NCBI RefSeq assembly: GCF_052113225.1
Contig: NZ_JBFRCT010000011.1
Location: 62,001-126,000 of the forward strand
Reading direction: 5' to 3'
DNA: 64,000 bases
From: Pristimantibacillus sp052113225
GTDB lineage: Bacteria; Bacillota; Bacilli; Paenibacillales; Paenibacillaceae
The notes beneath the pieces are model-generated. The model saw nothing but the letters and a program-made list of their open reading frames with translations. It did no database searches and was not told the DNA's origin. The position numbers were made by a program, and so were the translations under genes. Of the stretch, positions 33,950 to 41,537 are shown piece by piece. The first letter of the stretch is position 1, and each line of letters begins with the position of its first letter.

Positions 33950-35616
33950 CGTGTACCACCGCCGCCAGTTGCACGTGTAGTTGCTCCTGTTCTTACGTTA
34001 CCGCCACCGGTGGCTCCGAAGCCGCCGCCTCCGAAGTTGCCGCCAAAGCCGCCGCCTCCGAAACCGCCGAATTGCTGCGTTTGCTGCTGCTGAGTTGCTG
34101 AACTGCCCATTCCCTGCGCACCTGTTGCTACTGGAATTAGGACCGAGTCTCCTTCTGCAAGACCCGATTTGATCTCTACATAGGTTTCGTTGCTGATACC
34201 AACGGTAACTTCTTTAAGCTGGCCGCCAAGCGTGATGCTTTCTCTCATTTGAGCTCCAGCTCCACCTCTGCCGCCTTGGCCGTTTTGTCCGCTAGATGCT
34301 CCGTTGCTGCCCTGAGCGTTACCGCCTGGTGCGCTTCCTGATGCTGCTCCTTGACCAGTTCCGCCCTTTGCTCCGCCTTGGCTTGTTCCACTTGGAGCTG
34401 TACCTGCAGCTCCGCCTCCGCCTGGTGTAGTTCCTCCTTGATTCGTGCTGTCTGCAGCTGCAATATTACGTCCGCCGCCTTGACCACCAGCAGCAGTGGT
34501 TGTTCCTCCACCAGCACTGCCTTGGAAACGTCCGCCGCCTCCGCCTTGCCAGCCGCCAGCTGCAGCCGTTTCATTGCCTGTTTTCCCTTGTGTTCCTTGT
34601 GTTCCTTGTGTTCCTTGTGTTCCTTGTGTTCCTTGATTACGTTGACCCGTTGTACCGCTTGCTGCGCCAGTTGTGCTGCCTGATCCCGGCACACGAACAT
34701 ACGACTTACCGCCGAATTCAACAACCGCATTTACTGGTACAAGAACCACACCAGTACTCGATTGTGTTGTAATATCCGCTTGACCGGACATTCCGACCAT
34801 TACGCCGTCAATATCATTGAGCAGCAGGCTTACGCTGTATGACGCCGAGCCATTGGAAGAGGTGCCTTCCTTCGCAATATCGGATACAGTTGCTTCAATG
34901 GTTCGATCCGTAATCGCGCTAAGCGTAATTTGTGCGGTTTGCTTCAGCTTCACATTTGGAATATCGAGCTCGTCGATACTCGTAACAAATTCAAGATGCG
35001 TGTAATCTACAATCTCAGCAATCGTTGTATTCGATTGGACCTCGTCACCTACAGCCACATCACTTGTAGTCACTTCGCCATCAATAGAAGCAACCACTTG
35101 CTTCACTTCTTTAGCCTGATCCTCATAAATGCCTTGAAGCTGATCATTGTAGTCATCAATACTCGACTGCAGATCATCAATCTCATCTTTGATCGATTTC
35201 GTGGATTGCTCTTCATTCTCTGTGCCAATCGCATTTTTGTATTCCTCTTGCTTGTCTGCGATTTGTCCTTTTACTTTTTCGATATTTTTGTTGATCGACT
35301 CGATCTGATCATCATAATTAGCGTTATCCTCAAAGGTAGCAAGTACCTGCCCCTTCTTCACCTTATCGCCTTCCTTGAAGGATAAGGTTGCAATTGTACC
35401 ACTTTTACCTGCTGTTACCGTTTCCCTTGAATTCGCTTCAACTGAGCCTGTACCGCTTATCGATGTCTTAATATCGCCTTTGATCGCTCTAGCCGTAACA
35501 GCAATAGGCGACTCCGCCGTCGCTTTGTCATCGCGCATGAAGTAGTAATAATACGCGCCCGCACCGGCGGCAGCAAGAATAATGATTATCCCAAGCCATA
35601 ATGTCCACTTCTTCAT
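33946..35616 (-). CDS. HlyD/MacA/YknX-type efflux adaptor with Gly-rich insert
   Basis: A 556-residue membrane-fusion protein. It has an N-terminal membrane anchor (~4-25), a biotinyl-lipoyl half (ending near 95), an alpha-helical coiled-coil hairpin (~100-170), the second lipoyl half and a beta-barrel (~175-310). The membrane-proximal part is interrupted by a ~145-residue Gly/Ala/Thr/Gln-rich insert (~311-455) that begins with five GTQ repeats, and a Gly-rich tail follows (~515-556). Ordinary YknX/MacA proteins are ~370-400 residues, so the low-complexity sections explain the extra length. The ATG at 35616 (MKKWTLW) has GGAGGGTGGAG upstream; the open frame above it is not protein-like. It heads the adaptor-ATPase-permease operon. 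Confidence 0.92.
   Translation of the reverse strand: MKKWTLWLGIIIILAAAGAGAYYYYFMRDDKATAESPIAVTARAIKGDIKTSISGTGSVEANSRETVTAGKSGTIATLSFKEGDKVKKGQVLATFEDNANYDDQIESINKNIEKVKGQIADKQEEYKNAIGTENEEQSTKSIKDEIDDLQSSIDDYNDQLQGIYEDQAKEVKQVVASIDGEVTTSDVAVGDEVQSNTTIAEIVDYTHLEFVTSIDELDIPNVKLKQTAQITLSAITDRTIEATVSDIAKEGTSSNGSASYSVSLLLNDIDGVMVGMSGQADITTQSSTGVVLVPVNAVVEFGGKSYVRVPGSGSTTGAASGTTGQRNQGTQGTQGTQGTQGTQGKTGNETAAAGGWQGGGGGRFQGSAGGGTTTAAGGQGGGRNIAAADSTNQGGTTPGGGGAAGTAPSGTSQGGAKGGTGQGAASGSAPGGNAQGSNGASSGQNGQGGRGGAGAQMRESITLGGQLKEVTVGISNETYVEIKSGLAEGDSVLIPVATGAQGMGSSATQQQQTQQFGGFGGGGFGGNFGGGGFGATGGGNVRTGATTRATGGGGTR
34588..34632 (-). repeat. In-frame 9-bp microsatellite coding GTQ x5
   Basis: Five tandem copies of a 9-base unit (TGTTCCTTG on the plus strand) encode Gly-Thr-Gln repeats inside the efflux adaptor. 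Slippage would change the protein by whole GTQ units without a frameshift. Confidence 0.92.
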
Positions 35617-35668
35617 AAGACTGTACTCCACCCTCCATCGGTCATATCTACCGAGGAATATATCATGG

Positions 35669-35691
35669 GAAAATGAACACAGCATGAACAA
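35669..35691 (-). promoter_or_regulatory. 11-bp direct repeats upstream of the efflux operon
   Basis: ATGAACA occurs at 35673-35679 and 35684-35690 on the plus strand, exactly 11 bases apart, with a related GTGAACA at 35743-35749. Direct repeats at one helical turn are typical of OmpR/PhoB-family response regulator sites. They lie 57-75 bases upstream of the adaptor start. Assignment is by pattern only. Confidence 0.4.
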
Positions 35692-35755
35692 GCCTAAAGG
35701 CTTAGGAGAGAGGATGGATCCAACTCGCCCACATTAGTGAAAGTGAACACATGCA

Positions 35756-35795
35756 CAAAAAAGCTGTTTCCTCTAATGAAGAAACAGCTTTTTAT
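35756..35795. terminator. Bidirectional terminator after murA
   Basis: A 13-bp AAAAAGCTGTTTC/GAAACAGCTTTTT stem (35758-35770, 35781-35793) with a 10-base loop has T-tracts on both strands, 14 bases past the murA stop. Confidence 0.92.
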
Positions 35796-35808
35796 CAAAT
35801 CCTTTAAG

Positions 35809-37179
35809 TTACGCCCAAGTAGGTTGAACTTTCAATACAGCAGCCTCACGTTTGAAGCTGCCAACTGGTTCAAGCTCTGCAGCAGGCGCTGCCGCAGCCA
35901 CTACAACTGCAACCGGAGCTTCCGGTTCAACACGTCTAATATCCGCACCAAGAGCAGCAAGCTTGCCCGTGATATCCACATAACCACGGTCAACGTGGTA
36001 AATACCGGACACTTCTGTTTCGCCATCCGCACGAAGACCTGCACAGATCAGAGCAGCACCAGCACGAAGATCGGTGGCGCATACTTTAGCACCAACAAGA
36101 GGTACGCTGCCCGTTACGAATGCTGAACGGCCTTCGACTTTAATCTGAGCGTTCATCTTCTGGAACTCTTCAACATGCATGAAACGGTTCTCGAATACCG
36201 TCTCCGTCACAACCGAGGTTCCTTCTGATACAAGCAAGAGTGCCATCATTTGGGATTGCATATCAGTTGGGAAGCCCGGATGCGGCAATGTCTTCACATC
36301 CACCGATTTGAGCGCTTTAGCAGCTCGAACACGAATGCCGTTATCAGACTCCATTACCTCTACACCCATCTCTTGCAGCTTCGAAATAACTGGTGTCAAA
36401 TGATCCCCAATCGCATTTTCCACGAATACGTCTCCGCCCGTGATCGCCGCAGCAATCATAAACGTGCCTGCTTCCACACGGTCAGGAATAACGTTATGCG
36501 TTACGCCATGCATACGGTCAACGCCTTCGATACGAATCTCGCCCGTACCTGCACCGCGCACCTTAGCACCCATAGCGTTTAAGTAGTTGGCCAAATCAAC
36601 AATCTCCGGCTCTTTCGCAGCGTTCTCAATCGTTGTTGTACCTTCCGCCAAAGCGGCAGCCATCATAATATTTTCCGTTGCCCCGACGCTTGCAACATCC
36701 AGATATATCTTCGCACCTTTAAGACGCGTCTTTGTACTTGCCTCAATGAAGCCATGTCCAAGCGTAATTTCCGCCCCCATCGCCTCAAAGCCCTTCAAAT
36801 GCTGATCAATTGGTCTTGTACCAATTGCACACCCGCCTGGAAGCGAAATACGGACCTTGCCAACTCTTGCGAGAAGTGGCCCCATAACCAGGAAAGATGC
36901 ACGCATTTTACGGACAAATTCATAAGGAGCCTCAAAGGAGGAAATCATCCCCGCAGAAATCTGCATCGTTTCATTGTTGTAAGTCAATTTTGCGCCTAAC
37001 GAAGCCAATACTTTCTGAATGGTCATTACATCGTCGAGGAGGGGAACGTCACAGATGACGCTGTCTCCTTCCGCCGCTAATAATGAGGCCGCCAAAATGG
37101 GAAGTACTGCATTTTTTGCACCGCTGACACGGACCGTTCCCGATAGACGCTGGCCTCCGCGGACGATAATTTTGGTCAT
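35809..37179 (-). CDS. murA: UDP-N-acetylglucosamine 1-carboxyvinyltransferase
   Basis: A 456-residue cytosolic enzyme for the first committed step of peptidoglycan synthesis: it transfers enolpyruvate from PEP to UDP-GlcNAc. The fosfomycin-target cysteine is present in PGGCAIGTRPIDQH (~114-127), and the N-terminal RGGQRLSGTVRVSGAKNAVL carries the substrate Lys-Asn pair. The chosen ATG (MTKIIVRGG) has GGAGGG; the 23 codons upstream are not family-like. Beyond the usual end (~420) there is an Ala/Val/Pro-rich tail of ~35 residues (APVAVVVAAAAPAAELE and so on). Order murA-spoIID is as in B. subtilis except that the exporter operon lies between them. Bacillales usually have two MurA paralogues. 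Confidence 0.96.
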   Translation of the reverse strand: MTKIIVRGGQRLSGTVRVSGAKNAVLPILAASLLAAEGDSVICDVPLLDDVMTIQKVLASLGAKLTYNNETMQISAGMISSFEAPYEFVRKMRASFLVMGPLLARVGKVRISLPGGCAIGTRPIDQHLKGFEAMGAEITLGHGFIEASTKTRLKGAKIYLDVASVGATENIMMAAALAEGTTTIENAAKEPEIVDLANYLNAMGAKVRGAGTGEIRIEGVDRMHGVTHNVIPDRVEAGTFMIAAAITGGDVFVENAIGDHLTPVISKLQEMGVEVMESDNGIRVRAAKALKSVDVKTLPHPGFPTDMQSQMMALLLVSEGTSVVTETVFENRFMHVEEFQKMNAQIKVEGRSAFVTGSVPLVGAKVCATDLRAGAALICAGLRADGETEVSGIYHVDRGYVDITGKLAALGADIRRVEPEAPVAVVVAAAAPAAELEPVGSFKREAAVLKVQPTWA

Positions 37180-37495
37180 CTTATAGTTCCCTCCGCGAAC
37201 TGATTTTCTCCGAGCTTTAATTCCAATTTTTGTATAAGAAAATGACAAATTTCATGCTTTATCCAACCTTCATCTTATCATTTATTTACACAAATCGACA
37301 AGCGGTAAATTATTACCAGAAAGATCGTCATAAAGCACTACTTTAACCTCTAAACCCAAGCCGAAACACTGTCGAAAGGTGCACTTCCAGCAATGTTCCC
37401 AATTCGAAATTCGGGGCTTTGTATATAGTTATTCGTAGTCTCGTGTCATTTTCATACCGTCCTGTAGTATCCATTGTTGACTTTTTTGGATTATG
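37180..37495. other. murA upstream region
   Basis: There is no supported gene in this ~315-base gap. A possible sigma-A promoter reading toward murA is TTGTCG (37296-37301), 18 bases, TAAGAT (37272-37277) on the minus strand. No strong terminator for the DUF1146 gene was found. Confidence 0.4.
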
Positions 37496-37759
37496 TTATT
37501 CGACAAAATACCGCAAGAGCTTCGTCCAGTTCCAATAATCCAGAATAAATCCGGCAAAGCCATGTCCTATAACAACGGCAAGTATAACCTGAAACATCCT
37601 TGCCTTCGGACTACGCGGAAATTTGAAGAACATATCCAGCTTAATCTCCTGCAGGATAAACCAGACGAACACAATACTGAATAAATTAACTACAATTGAG
37701 AATAACGCTAACGTGCCGGTAGCATTCTGAGCGTCACTCACCATTTGATCGATACCCAT
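37496..37759 (-). CDS. DUF1146 (YwzB-like) small membrane protein
   Basis: An 87-residue protein with two membrane segments (~17-36 and ~52-72) and the family pattern VWFILQEIKLDMFFK, then GFAGFILDYWNW. It matches the YwzB/DUF1146 family, which in B. subtilis lies between the ATP synthase operon and murAA. Here it likewise sits just upstream of murA. Function is unknown. The ATG at 37759 is crowded by its AAGG; the next in-frame ATG (37744) is better spaced and could be the true start. Confidence 0.85.
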   Translation of the reverse strand: MGIDQMVSDAQNATGTLALFSIVVNLFSIVFVWFILQEIKLDMFFKFPRSPKARMFQVILAVVIGHGFAGFILDYWNWTKLLRYFVE

Positions 37760-37803
37760 CCTTCTTTTACTTTCCCTTCTACATAAATATGGCCGCGCCG
37801 TAA

Positions 37804-40674
37804 CTATTGTCTATATACCCGATATAAAATCGTTGTAAACTCAGCGCGGCTCGCTTTTTTGCCTGGTTCAAAGCCATTGTCCCCCGTACCGCTGATTAAT
37901 CCCTTCTGCTTAAGAGCATTCAGCATCGGAGCCGCCCAATGGGTGCGCCCGACATCTGGGAATGGACTAACTAGCGGCCGAACCGGCTGCACGCCGTCGG
38001 CATTACCGACGATCAGCGCCATCTCCGCTCTTGTCACTGGCTGTTCCGGACGGAACTTGCCATCTGGGAATCCTTTGATCCACCCCTTCTGTACCGCCTT
38101 GGCTATTGCGCCATACGCCCAGTGATCGTAATCCAAATCCTTAAATTGAATGTCGACAGGCATGCCAAAAACAATCGGCTTGTAGGCTTTAATCACCATG
38201 GCTACAGCTTCCGCACGGGTAATCGGACGATTGGGTTCGAACCTGTAATCTCCGGTTCCGTCCGCAATTCCGAGTCTGCTCATCTCTACAATGGCATCCT
38301 TCGACCAATGGCTGCTAATATCTCGGAAGCCGGCAATTAGCGGGTCAGCTTGGATTTTGAGCCGATAATACTGCTTGTCAAAAGCACTGTTAGCCGTCAG
38401 CTTTATGTAATATACACCGGGCTGCAAAACTTTGTTCTTCACTAGCAGCGCCCCGGTCTGTCCGGTCAGCTGAGTAAAGATCAACTTCTGCTTCTTATCG
38501 TATGCTTCCAGCTTCATCATTTTGCCTGTTGGCACATTAAACAAATTCATGTCCACGATACTTGTTACGTTTAGTCGCAGTTGGAACCAATCCATATCTT
38601 TCGCACTGCCGATTACCCCCACATATTCTGTGCCTGAGCTTGTCGATAGTGCCTCGTAATATTTATCATTCGGCTCATTCGGATCTACGTATTTCGGAAT
38701 GTAGTCCATCTTAAGCGCGTATGTTCCAATGGTGGGACTAGCCTCTGATGATATCGCATTATGAATACGAATGTAATACTTACCCGGTGATACCGTAAGA
38801 ACTGGCGACTGTTCAGGCGTCCCTTCCCGCTCCTCGTCATACGACATTAACGCCTGGCCTGCCTGTTGAATAGCAAGCTCAGGATCAATCCGCACCGTAT
38901 TGGTCGTCACGCGGAGACTAAGCGTGCCGCCTTGCGTGAACGTCACCGTATACCAATCCCGGTCACCCAACTGATGAAAGGAGCCCGTAATCGTCTGGCT
39001 GCGCGGCTGAAGAGTATACGCTTCATAGGATTTGTCATTCGACTCGTAGCTGTCTGGGTTCATTCGGAACATTGTCGTCATCAGATACGGAAGCTTTAGA
39101 TCATTTTCCTTATTCATATATTGAATAAGGATCGTTTGCTTACCCTTTTTCACTGTAAAATCAACCATCCGGCTGCCAAGCCTCATCTCCGTCGATGCCT
39201 GCAGCTTGTCGCCGCTATAATGCGATAAACGGATAGGAGGAACAGACGAGCCTTCCGGCAATAACTCCTCAAAATCAATCGTTATCGTCCCGTCGTAGGG
39301 AGCATCAAACGTGTACCAGTCATCATCGTTACCACCGGCAAGCAAAGCTGAAATCTGCTTGCCTGCCGGGAGCGGTTTGGCGCTTGTGCGGGAGCCATTT
39401 GGCTCGAACCGATCGGACTTGGCCGTCATAGTGACCGCTTTGTCTATTTGCAGCAGGCCGTAGCCGGATCTCGTATCAAAACCGGCAGGTCCGATGTCTT
39501 TGGCACTTTGCCGCAGCAGCTCTCGAACCTGGTAAGGAACAAGCCTTGGATACCGTGCCCATATTAAAGCAGCCGCTGCCGCAACCTGAGGAGCGGCCAT
39601 CGAGGTTCCATCTTCCTGCTTGTAACGTCCTCCAATGGCGGTTGTATACACATGCCACGGCGCTGCAAGATCAACCTCCGGCCCAGGATTGGACCTGGAA
39701 TCCGGTGTATTATCTTCCTTCACGCCGCCAACCCCAAGTACAGTTGGATAAGCCGCCGGATATTTAACAGCTGCTTTATCCCCTTGTATGAGCCCATCAT
39801 TACCCGCAGCAGCAATAAGCAGAACACCTTTGCTTTCGGCGTAATTCACAATGTCCAGCATGTAAGGGGAATAACGATTAAGCCCCACCGATAGGACAAC
39901 AATCCGGGCACCATTACGGACGGCATACAGTATCGCCTCGCCCAAATCACGCTCGGTCCCATCACCTTGGCTATCAAGTGCTTTGATCGGCATCAGCTTG
40001 GCTTCCCATACGATGCCGCTTACGCCTATCCCATTATTGCCGGAAGCCGCGATAACACCCGCCACACTGGTTCCATGGCCGTTATCATCGTCAGGCGGCT
40101 GGTTAGGCTGAACAAGATTCGTTCCTGGAACTAGATTACGCGTCAGATCTGGATGGTCGAGATCAATACCTGTATCAACGATGGCAATCGTCAGATCGGT
40201 CTGCTTCCGCACGGTCTTCCATGCTTCCTGCGCGCCAATCTGCTTCAAGTAGCGCTGCTTGGCAAGCTCTGGATCATCCGCCGCGTAAGGCTCGGCGGAT
40301 GATGATAGGATGTGCACCCGTTCATTCGGGTGCACATATTCGACGCCCGGCTCGCTTTGCAGCCGGGCTGCCCATGCGGCAACGTCCGCCCCGCGGTCAG
40401 CGGGCTGGACGAGCCAGATCTCCGCCGCCTCGCTCTGGCGGCGGAGTACACGCGTCCCGCGCAGGGCATGTGCCTGCGCGGGTTCGCGCCATTTGAGGAG
40501 CCAGCTTTGCGGCTCCTCGTTTGCCCCGGCGGGGGCGGTGGCGGCTGCTATGCTCGCCGCTTCGGCCCCCATCGGGGCAGCGCCTGCAGGGGCGGGTACA
40601 ATCGCCCCGCAGGCGAGAATCCCCGCGAGGAACAGCGCGGGGAACAACTTGCTGCTGAGCGGAACTTTTCTCAT
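37804..40674 (-). CDS. SLH-anchored subtilisin-like serine protease
   Basis: A 956-residue exported protease. It has a signal peptide (~1-33), a pro-region (~50-125) and an S8 catalytic domain with Asp167 (AIVDTGIDLDHPD), His200 (DNGHGTSVAG), oxyanion Asn292 (AAAGNDG) and Ser358 (DGTSMAAPQ). Two to three PPC-like beta domains (~420-770) with repeated 'EPNd..yeA..l....i.G.i...D.DWy' strings follow, then three SLH motifs (~775-956: TRAE, TRAE, SRAE). It would be held on the wall polymer and act on proteins at the surface. The ATG has a weak AAAGGCAG. The first ~130 codons (40280-40650) are much more GC-rich than the rest. No clear terminator follows. Confidence 0.94.
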   Translation of the reverse strand: MRKVPLSSKLFPALFLAGILACGAIVPAPAGAAPMGAEAASIAAATAPAGANEEPQSWLLKWREPAQAHALRGTRVLRRQSEAAEIWLVQPADRGADVAAWAARLQSEPGVEYVHPNERVHILSSSAEPYAADDPELAKQRYLKQIGAQEAWKTVRKQTDLTIAIVDTGIDLDHPDLTRNLVPGTNLVQPNQPPDDDNGHGTSVAGVIAASGNNGIGVSGIVWEAKLMPIKALDSQGDGTERDLGEAILYAVRNGARIVVLSVGLNRYSPYMLDIVNYAESKGVLLIAAAGNDGLIQGDKAAVKYPAAYPTVLGVGGVKEDNTPDSRSNPGPEVDLAAPWHVYTTAIGGRYKQEDGTSMAAPQVAAAAALIWARYPRLVPYQVRELLRQSAKDIGPAGFDTRSGYGLLQIDKAVTMTAKSDRFEPNGSRTSAKPLPAGKQISALLAGGNDDDWYTFDAPYDGTITIDFEELLPEGSSVPPIRLSHYSGDKLQASTEMRLGSRMVDFTVKKGKQTILIQYMNKENDLKLPYLMTTMFRMNPDSYESNDKSYEAYTLQPRSQTITGSFHQLGDRDWYTVTFTQGGTLSLRVTTNTVRIDPELAIQQAGQALMSYDEEREGTPEQSPVLTVSPGKYYIRIHNAISSEASPTIGTYALKMDYIPKYVDPNEPNDKYYEALSTSSGTEYVGVIGSAKDMDWFQLRLNVTSIVDMNLFNVPTGKMMKLEAYDKKQKLIFTQLTGQTGALLVKNKVLQPGVYYIKLTANSAFDKQYYRLKIQADPLIAGFRDISSHWSKDAIVEMSRLGIADGTGDYRFEPNRPITRAEAVAMVIKAYKPIVFGMPVDIQFKDLDYDHWAYGAIAKAVQKGWIKGFPDGKFRPEQPVTRAEMALIVGNADGVQPVRPLVSPFPDVGRTHWAAPMLNALKQKGLISGTGDNGFEPGKKASRAEFTTILYRVYRQ

Positions 40675-41090
40675 CTGTTTCTGCCTTTATCGATATATTT
40701 GTCTCCGCCTCAAATTATACGTATGCTCTTGCCATACGTTTCTATTGGACCGTTTACTAGCCTCTCTTTATCTACTTATACCATTCGATTTCCAGCCCTC
40801 TTTCTCCTGTCTCTACCAAAAGATAATTGCCATTTCACTAGCGCTATTTCCCGCCTTTCTACAAAACTCCCTCCAGCCAATCAACTGCACTAACCTCTAT
40901 CACTAGTACTGCTTATCTGTCCCTCAACGACCCGCGTTCCAGCCACTTTCCCATCTCGCACACTCTACTTAAGGTCCCTCAGGAACCTTAACAACTCTCA
41001 ATCTATCTACTTCCTAGCTGCTTCCGCTCTCCTAAGGTCCTACAGGGACCTTTACTCCACCAGCCCTCCCCACTATGCCTCAACAAATCC
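40675..41090. other. Intergenic region with two AAGGTCC palindromes
   Basis: No gene is supported. Palindromes TTAAGGT...ACCTTAA (40969-40991) and AAGGTCC/GGGACCTT (41034-41052) resemble the perfect palindrome at 436-464. The plus strand here is rich in C and T with few G. Confidence 0.6.
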
Positions 41091-41466
41091 CCCTCAGTCC
41101 ACGCTTCTCTCACCAGATAAGACCCTACCAGTCCTCTATCACGCCGAACTACGACTAACTTCCCCTTCATAAGACCCTCTCAGGGTCTTATGCTCCCCAA
41201 TACTCCCTCGCTTCCCCCTCAGTCCACGCTTCTCTCACCAGATAAGACCCTACCAGTCCTCTATCACGCCGAACTACGACTAACTTTCCCTTCATAAGAC
41301 CCTCTCAGGGTCTTATGCTCCCCAATACTCCCTCGCTTCCCCCACATTCCACGCTTCTCTCACTTTGATAAGACCCTACCAGTCCTCTATTCCGCCAATC
41401 ACTCACTAACTTTCCCTTCATAAGACCCTCTCAGGGTCTTATGCTCCCCAATACTCCCTCGTTTCC
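41091..41466. repeat. Tandem array, three copies of a ~125-bp unit
   Basis: Copies start near 41091, 41216 and 41341. The first two differ at very few positions; the third carries changes in its first half and a one-base shift. Each unit contains a half-site GATAAGACCCTACC and, ~70 bases on, a perfect palindrome with 10-bp arms, ATAAGACCCT-CTC-AGGGTCTTAT (41169-41191, 41294-41316, 41420-41442). The array lies between the nuo operon terminator and the protease gene. Spacing and internal symmetry do not fit CRISPR. Confidence 0.93.
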
Positions 41467-41490
41467 CGTTCCCGCCCCCATCCAGCCAAA

Positions 41491-41520
41491 CAAAAAAGGC
41501 CCAGCGGCCACTGGCCGCTG
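41491..41520 (-). terminator. nuo operon terminator
   Basis: A perfect CAGCGGCCA-C-TGGCCGCTG palindrome (41502-41520) is followed on the minus strand by GGCC and six T, 17 bases beyond the nuoN stop. Confidence 0.9.
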
Positions 41521-41537
41521 AACCTCTATCTCATCTC

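Noticed and set aside
34588..34632. Short tandem repeats as a CRISPR or integration hot spot
   Set aside because: It is a 9-base in-frame coding microsatellite inside a continuous gene.
33946..35691. A longer efflux adaptor starting at 35691
   Set aside because: The first 25 codons have no ribosome-binding site and cover the putative regulatory repeats. MKKWTLW at 35616 is a normal membrane-anchor start.
41091..41466. Tandem array as a CRISPR
   Set aside because: Units are ~125 bases with no short repeat plus unique spacer pattern, and no cas gene is present.
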